Source: Actinomadura harenae (GTDB taxonomy: Bacteria; Actinomycetota; Actinomycetes; Streptosporangiales; Streptosporangiaceae). Taken from it: a stretch of 46,990 nucleotides of DNA. The notes beneath the pieces are model-generated. The model did not search any database. It saw only the letters and a list, made by a program, of their open reading frames with translations, and was not told the DNA's origin. The translations under genes and the position numbers were made by a program. This document shows, piece after piece, positions 8,512 through 15,825 of the stretch. Numbering within the stretch: position 1 is the first letter of the stretch; each line of letters begins with the position of its first letter. The stretch lies in NCBI RefSeq assembly GCF_003696215.1, contig NZ_RFFG01000064.1, forward strand, positions 1 through 46,990, in the 5' to 3' direction.

Positions 8512-8706
8512 CTAGCGGGCCCTGATCGCCGAGCTCAAGGCGTCCCAGGCCGCCGCGGGAAGGACGAGCCGGGGGCCGCCCGGGTCCTTGCTGTCGCGGA
8601 CCGCGAGGCCGCCGACGAGCCCGGCGACCTCGACGCACTGGCCCTCCGGGCTGCTGTGACCGGACGTCCTCCAGCGGAGGACGGACGGCTCGTGGGGTGC
8701 GCGCAT
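8512..8706 (-). CDS. DUF397 family small protein
   Basis: A 64-residue protein with the DUF397 hallmarks WRTSGHSS, CVEV, VRDSKDPGGP and a C-terminal W-D-A-L segment. Members are common in streptomycetes and relatives, nearly always beside an XRE-type regulator, as here (9 bases downstream of it, same strand). In the bldB/whiJ literature such pairs act as developmental regulators, with the small protein thought to antagonise the DNA-binding partner. The start is supported by AAGGGA overlapping the upstream gene's stop. Its precise function here is not known. Confidence 0.93.
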   Translation of the reverse strand: MRAPHEPSVLRWRTSGHSSPEGQCVEVAGLVGGLAVRDSKDPGGPRLVLPAAAWDALSSAIRAR

Positions 8707-8715
8707 GACGTCCCT

Positions 8716-9579
8716 TCAGGCTCGGGAATCCCTGGCGACCTCCGCGATCAGGGCCGTCGAGGCCCGCGGGCTGAGCGCCGCTCCGCGGAGGTGCTCGAAC
8801 GCCAGGCTATAGCGCTGGACCTCGGCCTCCTCCTCGAGGAAGAGGTCGCCGACCTGGCCGTCGAGATAGGCGACGCGGACGCCGACGTCCTCGGGGAAGT
8901 CCATGACGACGAACGGCCCCATCATCCCCGGGTGCGCCCCGGCCGCGAACGGCACGACCTGGACGGTGACGTTGTGCAGCGCCGCCGCGTCGAGCAGGTG
9001 CTCCGCCTGACGGGCCATCAGCCCGATCCCGCCGACCCGGCGCCGGAGGGCGGCCTCGTCGAGGATGGCCCGCAGCTCCGGCGGGCCGTCCGACGTGAGG
9101 AGCTCCTGGCGCCGGATCCTCGCCTCGACGCGGTGGTTGACCTCGTCCTCGGTCATGCCCGGCCGGCCGCCCTCGATCGTCGCCCGCGCGTACTCCTCGG
9201 TCTGGAGGAGTCCGGGGATGAAGGCGCACTCGAAGTTCGAGATCCGGGTGGCCGAACCCTCGAACTCGATGTAGGCGGCGTAACGCTCGGGGAGCTCCCG
9301 GGCGATGATGTGGGCCCGTCCGCGCACGGCCGACTCGCGGAGGAGGACGGTCAGCTCGGCGCGCTGGTCGTCGGAGGCGTCGTAGAGGTCGAGCAGGGTC
9401 TTGAGGGTCCGGGCCTGGGGGCGGGTCTTGGCGGTCTCGATGCGCCAGAGCGTGGCCGGGTTCAGCGCGGTGCGTCCGGTGACCTCGTCCCGGGTCAGGC
9501 CGGCGTCCTTCCTGAGCCGGCGCAGCTCGGCCGCGAGGCGGCGGAGGCGGATGGTGAGGACGGGTTTGCGACTCGACAT
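8716..9579 (-). CDS. XRE-family regulator with DUF5753 (WhiJ-like)
   Basis: A 287-residue protein. A helix-turn-helix domain occupies about residues 10-65 (LRRLRKDAGLTRDEVTGRTA, then LWRIETAK) and is followed by the long DUF5753 sensor-like region (YIEFEGSAT, FIPGLLQTEEYARA, the arginine-rich RRQELL, FVVMDFPED). The start at 9579 is preceded by AAGGAG six bases upstream; a longer in-frame reading to 9711 lacks a ribosome site. It forms an operon with the DUF397 gene and is divergent from the RsbW-like ATPase. A probable operator lies just upstream. This family is typically autoregulatory and tied to sporulation or antibiotic control; the ligand is unknown. Confidence 0.93.
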   Translation of the reverse strand: MSSRKPVLTIRLRRLAAELRRLRKDAGLTRDEVTGRTALNPATLWRIETAKTRPQARTLKTLLDLYDASDDQRAELTVLLRESAVRGRAHIIARELPERYAAYIEFEGSATRISNFECAFIPGLLQTEEYARATIEGGRPGMTEDEVNHRVEARIRRQELLTSDGPPELRAILDEAALRRRVGGIGLMARQAEHLLDAAALHNVTVQVVPFAAGAHPGMMGPFVVMDFPEDVGVRVAYLDGQVGDLFLEEEAEVQRYSLAFEHLRGAALSPRASTALIAEVARDSRA

Positions 9580-9632
9580 GTTCGCTCCTTCCGGCCGGGC
9601 GGAGGGTGGCCTGCCGGTGACACTCTGATCAC

Positions 9633-9657
9633 TGAGTGCACTCAATGCCTTTGCATT
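9633..9657. promoter_or_regulatory. Two adjacent palindromes, likely operator of the XRE gene
   Basis: A perfect 12-bp palindrome TGAGTGCACTCA (9633-9644) is directly followed by AATGC-CTTT-GCATT (9644-9657), a 5+5 inverted repeat. They start 54 bases upstream of the XRE start codon in a conspicuously A+T-richer stretch between divergent genes, where a promoter and operator would be expected. Assignment to the XRE protein is inference. Confidence 0.5.
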
Positions 9658-9868
9658 ACTTGCATGTTGCGCTTCGTATAAGCAGTCTTTGCACAGCGTG
9701 CCATCGATCACCGACGGTGCGCAGGCGAATGCGAAGAGTCCGACTGTCGGAGGAAAGTGAATCGGGGATGGGCGGGCAGTGGTGCTTTCGAGGGGATGGC
9801 GATCAGCGGGCCGCGGCGGTCGAGGGGGACACGTCCTGCGCTGCGGAAAGCGTCGCGGCGGTGCGGCG

Positions 9869-10333
9869 ATGACCGGCGGCTTCCTCGTGCCGAGGCCGGT
9901 GGGCGGCCCGGACGGCGGCTACCCGGCGCTCCGCCTTGCGGGCGGGACGGGCGAGCCGCTGGACATCGGGGAGGCACGGCGCGCGCTACGCGGCGTCGCC
10001 GAGGCGCACGCCTGGGGCGTCGACCTGGACGACCTGGAGCTCCTGGTGTCCGAGGTGCTCACGAACGCCGTCCGGTACACCGCGTCCGGACGCCGCGGCG
10101 GGGGCGTCGACGTGCGGATCCTCGTCCGGGACGAGTGCCTGCGGGTCGAGGTGACCGACGACGGGGGAGCGCGGACCATCCCGCACCTGGTCGAGTCGTC
10201 CGACTGGCAGGAGTCGGGTCGAGGGCTCCTCATGGTCGCGGTCCTGGCCGCCGACTGGGGTTGGACAGCGGAACGGTCCAGAACGACCGTCTGGTTCGAA
10301 CTCCATCGGAAGGGGGCGGAGAGGGGAGTCTGA
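9869..10333 (+). CDS. RsbW/anti-sigma-like ATP-binding protein (HATPase_c)
   Basis: A 154-residue single-domain GHKL ATPase of the type abundant in streptomycetes. The N box is visible as LVSEVLTNAVRYT, followed by VEVTDDGG (G1) and SGRGLLMVAVLAADWG (G2). Such proteins are either anti-sigma-factor kinases or regulatory partners of XRE/DUF397 systems. No anti-sigma antagonist or sigma factor is adjacent. The start is ATG 9869; the ribosome site is poor, and an upstream in-frame GTG (9779) would add 30 low-complexity residues, so the start is uncertain. It is divergent from the XRE gene and about 100 bases upstream of the methyltransferase gene. Confidence 0.85.
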   Translation: MTGGFLVPRPVGGPDGGYPALRLAGGTGEPLDIGEARRALRGVAEAHAWGVDLDDLELLVSEVLTNAVRYTASGRRGGGVDVRILVRDECLRVEVTDDGGARTIPHLVESSDWQESGRGLLMVAVLAADWGWTAERSRTTVWFELHRKGAERGV

Positions 10334-10431
10334 TCCCCGGCGCTCACGCTCGGTAACGAAAGTGATCGAGGGTGGGTAGGACCAGGGGAAGGTTCCGGAG
10401 GGGCGGGCGACGGCGACAGGGTGTGGAGGGC

Positions 10432-11301
10432 ATGCGTCCTCGGCGAACGGTGGATCCCGGCGACGCGATCACGGCGGTCCGGCGGGAGGACTTCATCCCC
10501 GACGAGATCTTCGTGCTCGGCGAGCACGGGACGCTCGTCCCGCTGAACAGGCACGACGCCCCCGAGCGGTGGCGTGAGCAGGTTCGGCGGGACGAGCCGG
10601 TCGTCATCCAGGTCCGCCCCGACCCCACACTGCCGCCCGGCCTGTGCGATCCGGCCACGGGACGGGGCATGGAGTCCACGAGCTCCAGCAGCCAGCCGTC
10701 GCTCATGGTCGAGATGATCGACATGCTCGAGCTGGAGCCCGGGATGCGCGTCCTGGAGATCGGGACGGGCACCGGCTACAACGCCGCCCTGCTGGCGTAC
10801 CTGCTGGGCGGCGACCATGTCGTGAGCGTCGAGATCGACCCGGACGTGGCCGGCCACGCGCGGGCCGCCCTGCGCCGGGCCGGATACCCGGTGCGGGTGA
10901 TCACGGCGAACGGAAAGGACGGATATCCACCCGCGGCCCCCTATGACGGAGTCATCGTCACGGCGGCCGCGCACACCGTCCCTTACGCGTGGGTCGAGCA
11001 GACGCGTCCGGGTGGGGTGATCCTCGTTCCCTGGGCGGAAACGGTCCACCCGGACGGACGGCTGGCACGGTTCGTCGTGAATCCGGACGGCACCGCGGAG
11101 GGACGCCTCATCGCCCAGGCGTTCTTCATGCCCCTCCGCGACCAGCGCCTTCTGCCGCGCGTCGGATTCGACGCGGTGGAACGCTGGATCAAGGCCGGAG
11201 GCCCCGACTTCACCCGCTACGGCATCACGGTGACCCCGGAGGGCCAGACCATCTGGCTCGATTTCCCCGACAACGTCATAGCCGCCACGGAATTCGAGTG
11301 A
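10432..11301 (+). CDS. PCMT-like SAM-dependent methyltransferase
   Basis: The C-terminal two thirds is a class I methyltransferase of the protein-L-isoaspartate O-methyltransferase (PCMT) type: motif I VLEIGTGTGYNAALL, an acidic end of strand 2 in VVSVEID, and YDGVIVTAAAHTVPYAWVEQ followed by RPGGVILVPW. Proteins of this shape either repair isoaspartate or act in peptide tailoring, but no precursor peptide or ATP-grasp/lanthipeptide enzyme is adjacent. The N-terminal 70 residues (DFIPDEIF, then WREQV) match the usual leader of this subfamily. The start is uncertain: ATG 10432 has GGAGGG only one base away, and GTG 10372 is an alternative. It follows the RsbW-like gene in the same direction. 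Confidence 0.85.
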   Translation: MRPRRTVDPGDAITAVRREDFIPDEIFVLGEHGTLVPLNRHDAPERWREQVRRDEPVVIQVRPDPTLPPGLCDPATGRGMESTSSSSQPSLMVEMIDMLELEPGMRVLEIGTGTGYNAALLAYLLGGDHVVSVEIDPDVAGHARAALRRAGYPVRVITANGKDGYPPAAPYDGVIVTAAAHTVPYAWVEQTRPGGVILVPWAETVHPDGRLARFVVNPDGTAEGRLIAQAFFMPLRDQRLLPRVGFDAVERWIKAGGPDFTRYGITVTPEGQTIWLDFPDNVIAATEFE

Positions 11302-11319
11302 GGTCCCCGATCGGCCGGA

Positions 11320-11835
11320 CTAAAGGGGCTGGACGAGAACCTGCCCGTGCCAAGGCCCTCGAGGATGGTCGGCCACGACGAATTCGGTGTCCCGGGTAAA
11401 GCCCTGGCTCTCGTAATAGCGGACGAGTTCGCCCTCGGCCCCAGCCCAGCAGTCCACCCGAAGCCGGGAGACGCCCTGGGCGATGCCCTCCTCCCGGCCG
11501 GTGCGCAGCAGGGCGGTTCCGATGCCCGCGCCCTTGTGCCGACGGTCGGTGACCAGGGCCTCGACATAGAGCTCCGAGACGGTGGCGGGCGCGACGTAGT
11601 CCGGGGCGACTCCCAGGCTGACGGCGCCCACGACCTTCCCGTCCATGACGGCGACGCGCAGGCCGCCGGAGGCGGCCAGACGCTCGACGAGGGCCTCGCG
11701 CTTCGCGTTGCCCGTCCACGGCTCGTCGCCCCACTGGCCTGTCTGCCCGCGCGCGACGAGCCACTCCACGGCGCGGTCGAACAGGCCGAGGACGGCCGTG
11801 ATGTCTCCGGAGTCTCCGGGCCTGATGGTGATCAT
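11320..11835 (-). CDS. GNAT-family N-acetyltransferase
   Basis: A 171-residue protein with the Gcn5-related fold: N-terminal MITIRPGDSGDITAVLGLFD, a strand-4 core VAVMDGKVVGAVSLG, the acetyl-CoA pyrophosphate loop in RRHKGAGIGTALLRTG, and a C-terminal YYESQGFTRDTEF typical of these enzymes. The substrate cannot be read from the sequence. ATG 11835 was chosen because the fold starts there; an upstream TTG (11862) is in frame and the ribosome site is weak for both. It ends 18 bases from the methyltransferase stop (convergent) and is divergent from 11925. Confidence 0.93.
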   Translation of the reverse strand: MITIRPGDSGDITAVLGLFDRAVEWLVARGQTGQWGDEPWTGNAKREALVERLAASGGLRVAVMDGKVVGAVSLGVAPDYVAPATVSELYVEALVTDRRHKGAGIGTALLRTGREEGIAQGVSRLRVDCWAGAEGELVRYYESQGFTRDTEFVVADHPRGPWHGQVLVQPL

Positions 11836-11924
11836 GGGATTCAGGGTCGTGGATCGGGGCAAAACAGGTCAAGCGGAACCGGCGTCGGGGACGTCGCGTC
11901 CGACGGGGGACGGGAGGGAGCCGC

Positions 11925-12506
11925 ATGGCCGGACTGGTGATACTCGGAGTCCTGCTCGTCGCCGCGGTCACGCTGGTCGCCGTCGGCGCGTCCCGCGAGA
12001 AGCGCGTGGACGAGGACGAGCGCGTCCGCGGCCTGCGGACTTGGGCGGCCGAACACCGGTGGTCCTTCGCCGAGGGCGATCTCGGGGTCCCCTGGCGGGC
12101 GCGGGTCGGACGCGACGGGCTGCGCGTCCGCGAACTGCTCACCGGTCAGGTCGGAAGCCTGCCCGCCTCCCTGGGGCACGGCACCTACCCGACCCGGCGC
12201 GTCATCACGGACGCCGAGGGCCGCAAGCGCACCGAGACCGTCACGAACCACCTCACCGTCCTCGTCGTCCACCTGGACGAACGACCCGGCGCGCCCCTCC
12301 AGGCCGAGTCGGACCTTCCCGACGCGACACGCGACCGGCTCTCGTCCGACCTCATCCGCGCCCACCTGGACGACGAGCCGCCGCTGTGGAGCCTCCGGCG
12401 GGGCGAGCTGATGGTCGTCCGGTACAGCCCCCTCCACCCGTCCGACCTGGACGAGCACCTCGGCACGATCCGCCGCCTCGCCGGACTTCTGGGCGATCCC
12501 CCCTGA
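11925..12506 (+). CDS. Membrane-anchored protein of unknown function, paralogue 1
   Basis: A 193-residue protein with one N-terminal helix (about residues 4-21) and a cytoplasmic-type positive flank (SREKR), then a soluble domain containing LRTWAAEHRWSF, LLTGQVG, GTYPTRRVIT, NHLTVLVVHL and a C-terminal VRYSPLHPSDLDEHLGTI. It is clearly homologous to the next gene (shared RxWAxxHxW motif, a central basic T-E/A-T-x-x-HLTVL strand, and an LDxHxxxxxRL end). GGAGGGAG precedes the start. I do not recognise the family. Confidence 0.85.
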   Translation: MAGLVILGVLLVAAVTLVAVGASREKRVDEDERVRGLRTWAAEHRWSFAEGDLGVPWRARVGRDGLRVRELLTGQVGSLPASLGHGTYPTRRVITDAEGRKRTETVTNHLTVLVVHLDERPGAPLQAESDLPDATRDRLSSDLIRAHLDDEPPLWSLRRGELMVVRYSPLHPSDLDEHLGTIRRLAGLLGDPP

Positions 12507-12557
12507 CCGGAACTGGACTCGCCCCTTCCTCGTCCCACAAGGTAAAGGGGAGGACAA

Positions 12558-13220
12558 GTGTCTGGTACCCAGATGGTCCTTTGGGCGGCCGCGGCGGCCG
12601 CGATCCTCGCGGTCGCGGGCCGTGTGGCGTACAGGCGGAACCAGGGCGAGAAGGCCCGGCTGCGCGAGGTACGGGAATGGGCGGACACGCACGGCTGGGC
12701 GTTCACCGGTGAGAACCCCCGACCACCCTGGCAGGACCGCTCCCCCCACGAGAACGTCACCCTCGGCTACCTGCTCGAAGGGCGGGTGGCCGACCGGGAC
12801 GCCACGATCGGCAGCGGCGCCTACGTCGTCCCGAAGACGATCGCCGCTGGCGACGGGTCGAAGCGCGGCGAGACCGCCACCTACCACCTGACCGTGCTGA
12901 CCGTCCGGGCCGGCGACGGGACGCCCGACATGGAGATCCAGGCGCGCGGCCTCGGCGCGAAGCTGATGGGGTCGCTCGCCCAGAACGCCACCGACGCGGA
13001 CGCGTTCGACGCGCGCTTCGAGGTGCGGCCGCCCGAGGCGCGCGGACGGCTGTCCGGGGCCGGCGTCCAGGCCCTCCTGGACAGCGAGGTCCCCGCGTGG
13101 AGCGTCCGCGACGGCGAGATCATGGCCGTCCTGCCGGGGACGACACGGGCCGAGGACCTCGACGGGCACGTCGCCGTCCTGAGCCGCCTCACCGAGATCG
13201 TCCGGACGCCGCGGCACTAG
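12558..13220 (+). CDS. Membrane-anchored protein of unknown function, paralogue 2
   Basis: A 220-residue homologue of the preceding gene, 51 bases downstream and co-directional. It has an N-terminal helix (about 6-22), then VREWADTHGWAFTGE, LLEGRVADRDATIGSGAYVV, TYHLTVLTVRAGDG and LDGHVAVLSRLTEI. It starts at GTG with AGGGGAGGA six or so bases ahead. Conserved positions across the pair point to one folded domain of about 170 residues rather than disordered sequence. The pair looks like a tandem duplication kept as an operon. Function unknown. Confidence 0.85.
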   Translation: MSGTQMVLWAAAAAAILAVAGRVAYRRNQGEKARLREVREWADTHGWAFTGENPRPPWQDRSPHENVTLGYLLEGRVADRDATIGSGAYVVPKTIAAGDGSKRGETATYHLTVLTVRAGDGTPDMEIQARGLGAKLMGSLAQNATDADAFDARFEVRPPEARGRLSGAGVQALLDSEVPAWSVRDGEIMAVLPGTTRAEDLDGHVAVLSRLTEIVRTPRH

Positions 13221-13234
13221 GACGAGATCGATGG

Positions 13235-13305
13235 GACCGTCGGGAGCCGGTGCGGGACCGCTGCAGCGGTCAGGAAGAGCGGAGCGCACCGGCCCCGACG
13301 GGGTC
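13235..13305. terminator. Complex inverted-repeat terminator between convergent genes
   Basis: Nested inverted repeats fill the gap between two convergent stops. The outer stem pairs GTCGGG (13239-13244) with CCCGAC (13294-13299), the middle stem pairs CCGGTGCG (13247-13254) with CGCACCGG (13285-13292), and inside lies a perfect 16-bp palindrome GACCGCTGCAGCGGTC (13256-13271). It would fold on both strands, consistent with a bidirectional terminator. Confidence 0.7.
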
Positions 13306-14382
13306 TCAGTGGCCGGATGCGGCCACGGCCTTCCGGTACATCCCGGTCACACCGGCCCCGCCGTGGGCCGGGACGGTCGCGAGGTACTGGATCAGCACGG
13401 TGGTGTCCATGCGGGTCGAGACGGACGACGGCGGGGCGAGCCCGACAAGGTCGCCCGTAACGGTGAGCTTCCCCTTCTTCGTCGCGGAATACGCCTCGTT
13501 CTGCTTGAGGACGTACCAGACCAGAGCGCCGCCGTCCCGGGTGCGCAGCGCGTGGACGGGCGCGGGAGCGGGCGAGAACCGCGACTCCAGGGTGATGCCG
13601 TTCCTCCGCAGGCCCGCCTCGGCGTGCCGCAGGGCCGTGAACGCCTCGGTCGTCTTCGGGCCGGGGGCCAGCCGGTCGGCCCCGGCGGCCCGCGGACCGC
13701 CGTTGAGCAGCGCGGCGTGGGCGGCGGCCAGCCGGTCCGGGGCGATCGCGAGCCCGCTCGCGGACGGGGCGACCGCCTCCGCGTAGCCGTCGTGGTCGAG
13801 GGCGACGCGGGAGAACGCGGTGTCGGTGGGGAACGGGTCGGCGCTCAGCAGCCAGGGCGCGCCCGCCTTCGCCTGGGTGAACAGCATCGCGTGGCGCAGG
13901 GCGTCCTTCCCGGACCCGCTGACCCCCTCGGCCGCGAACCAGCGCGGGTAGGCGGACTGCCGGGGCACGGCGACGCGGACGTGCGAGAGCTTCAGGGTGC
14001 CCGTCCTGGCCTTGACGATGCGGCGCAGCTTCACGGCGGCCGTGTCCATGGTGAGCTGCGGGTCGGCCTCGGCCTTCGGCAGGAGCGACGCGTCCAGCCT
14101 GTCGCCCGCCTGCCCGACGGCGGCGGCGTACGCCATCACGGCCTGTTGCGCCTGGTCGCGCAGCAGGGCGGGGGCTCCGGTGGCGCCCGCGTTCGACCCG
14201 CCGCACCCGGCGGCCGGCGGCACCCCGGCCAGCAGCGCCAGGACGAGCACACCGGAGCGTCCGTGGATCGTGAGGGCTCCGTGGATCGCGAGGGCGGCGC
14301 GCCCGCGCGGGGCCGCCGAGCCGGAAGGCGTTGCGGAAGGGTGGCGCCTGGACGAAACGGGACGGATCTGGCCAGCGAGCAT
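13306..14382 (-). CDS. Lipoprotein of unknown function, homologue of the one at 15826
   Basis: A 358-residue protein with an Arg-rich N-terminus, a hydrophobic stretch (GVLVLALLAGVPP) and a probable lipobox AAGC, so it is likely anchored to the outer face of the membrane. The mature domain shares with the lipoprotein at 15826 a run of motifs in the same order: a Y/F-P-x-W-F aromatic motif, a D-x-x-G-Y-A-x-A strand, a TTEAF/TTGMN segment and HALRTRDGGALVWY. The two homologues sit on either side of prfB and point away from each other. Start ATG 14382 has only a GGGGG run as ribosome site, and the 40-residue pre-hydrophobic region is long, so a later start is possible. Function unknown. Confidence 0.82.
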   Translation of the reverse strand: MLAGQIRPVSSRRHPSATPSGSAAPRGRAALAIHGALTIHGRSGVLVLALLAGVPPAAGCGGSNAGATGAPALLRDQAQQAVMAYAAAVGQAGDRLDASLLPKAEADPQLTMDTAAVKLRRIVKARTGTLKLSHVRVAVPRQSAYPRWFAAEGVSGSGKDALRHAMLFTQAKAGAPWLLSADPFPTDTAFSRVALDHDGYAEAVAPSASGLAIAPDRLAAAHAALLNGGPRAAGADRLAPGPKTTEAFTALRHAEAGLRRNGITLESRFSPAPAPVHALRTRDGGALVWYVLKQNEAYSATKKGKLTVTGDLVGLAPPSSVSTRMDTTVLIQYLATVPAHGGAGVTGMYRKAVAASGH

Positions 14383-14519
14383 GGCGGCCCCCGAGGGGAG
14401 AGGCGACTCTTTCTGATCGACATCATCGCAGAGTCACGACTCCATCACGCTCTGAATGCGTTATGAGAGAGATGTCCGCTTTGCCGCGCGGTGTGCCGAG
14501 GGCCTGCGCCCACGAAGAA

Positions 14520-14549
14520 GCCCGCGGTCCCTCTCGGGGAACCGCGGGC
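14520..14549 (-). terminator. prfB terminator
   Basis: A perfect 9-bp stem GCCCGCGGT/ACCGCGGGC (14520-14528 with 14541-14549) encloses a 12-base loop that can itself pair (CCC with GGG). Reading on the minus strand it lies 38 bases after the prfB stop and is followed by TTCTTCG. Confidence 0.8.
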
Positions 14550-14586
14550 CGGAAACTTCAAGGACGCCGGAGCAGCGTCAGGGACG

Positions 14587-15708
14587 TCAGGACGAGGCGG
14601 ACTCGGACTCCTGCTGGCGCATCCAGCGGATCTCGGCCTCGATGAAGTCGTCGATGTCGCCGTCCAGCACGGCCGTCGGGTTGCCGGCCTCGACGCCCGT
14701 CCGCAGGTCCTTCACGATCTGGTACGGGTGCAGGACGTAGTTGCGGATCTGGGTGCCCCACGAGCTGGTGCCCTCGCCGCGCAGCGAGGCCATCTGCTCG
14801 GCCTCCTCCTGGCGCTTGCGCTCCAGCAGCTTGGCCTGCAGGACGTTCATCGCGGTCGCCTTGTTCTGCAGCTGCGAGCGCTCGTTCTGGCAGGACACCA
14901 CGATGCCGGTCGGCAGGTGCGTGATGCGGACCGCCGAGTCGGTGGTGTTGACGCCCTGGCCGCCCGGACCGGACGACCGGTACACGTCGATGCGCAGGTC
15001 GCTCTCGTCGATGTCGACGTGGTCGCTCTGCTCCACGACCGGGACGACGTCCAGCCCCGCGAACGAGGTCTGGCGGCGGCCCTGGTTGTCGAAGGGCGAG
15101 ATGCGGACGAGCCGGTGCGTGCCGTGCTCGCCGCGCAGGGTGCCGTACGCGTAGGGCGCCTTCACCACGAACGTGGTCGACTTGATGCCCGCCTCTTCGG
15201 CGAAGGACGTCTCGTAGATCTCGGTCGGGTAGTTGTGACGCTCGGCCCACCGCATGTACATGCGCTGGAGCTGCTGGGCCCAGTCGGCCGCGTCCACCCC
15301 GCCCGCCTGGGCGTTGATGGTGACCAGGGCCTCGCGGGCGTCGTACTCGCCGGACATCAGGGTGCGGACCTCGAGCTGCTGGACCGCCTTGTGGACGGAG
15401 GCGAGCTCGGCGTCGGCCTCGTCCCGGGTGTCGGCGTCGTCCATCTCGCCGGCGAGCTCGTACAGCGTCACGACGTCCTCGAGGCGCTGGCGCAGGGCGG
15501 TGACCCGGTTGTGCTCGGCCTCCAGGTGGGACAGCTTGCGCGTCACCACCTGGGCGCGCTCCTGGTCGTTCCAGAGCTCGGGGTCGGCCGACTGCTCGCG
15601 CAGCTCGGCGATGTTCCGCTCCATGGAGGGGATGTCCAGCACCTGCTCGATGCCGGACAACGTCGCGTCGAGCTCCTTGAGTTGATCCTGAGGATCGATG
15701 GCAGCCAC
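14587..15708 (-). CDS. prfB: Peptide chain release factor 2
   Basis: A 373-residue RF2 that recognises UGA/UAA stop codons on the ribosome and triggers peptidyl-tRNA hydrolysis. The stop-codon recognition tripeptide SPF (residues 204-206) identifies it as RF2 rather than RF1 (PxT), and the catalytic GGQ is at 249-251 within SSGPGGQGVN. The N-terminal helical domain is complete. Unlike E. coli prfB there is no in-frame UGA near codon 25, so it lacks the autoregulatory +1 frameshift. It is placed between two homologous lipoprotein genes and upstream of ftsE, a neighbourhood conserved in part across actinobacteria. Confidence 0.98.
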   Translation of the reverse strand: MAAIDPQDQLKELDATLSGIEQVLDIPSMERNIAELREQSADPELWNDQERAQVVTRKLSHLEAEHNRVTALRQRLEDVVTLYELAGEMDDADTRDEADAELASVHKAVQQLEVRTLMSGEYDAREALVTINAQAGGVDAADWAQQLQRMYMRWAERHNYPTEIYETSFAEEAGIKSTTFVVKAPYAYGTLRGEHGTHRLVRISPFDNQGRRQTSFAGLDVVPVVEQSDHVDIDESDLRIDVYRSSGPGGQGVNTTDSAVRITHLPTGIVVSCQNERSQLQNKATAMNVLQAKLLERKRQEEAEQMASLRGEGTSSWGTQIRNYVLHPYQIVKDLRTGVEAGNPTAVLDGDIDDFIEAEIRWMRQQESESASS

Positions 15709-15825
15709 GTAACAGAGCTTATCTCCGTCCGGCCAGTGCCCGAGCGATCGCCCAATACCCTAGTGAATGGCACAATCACGATGGGGTCGGCCAGGAAGGC
15801 CGGTCGGGGGTGGCGAGGGGGCGCG

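Noticed and set aside
10344..11301. Graspetide or lanthipeptide cluster suggested by the PCMT-like methyltransferase
   Set aside because: No precursor peptide, ATP-grasp or lanthionine enzyme is adjacent; the nearest ATP-grasp gene is 25 kb away in the polysaccharide locus.
14587..15708. Programmed frameshift in prfB
   Set aside because: The gene is a single continuous 373-codon frame with no early in-frame stop, so the E. coli-type frameshift is absent.
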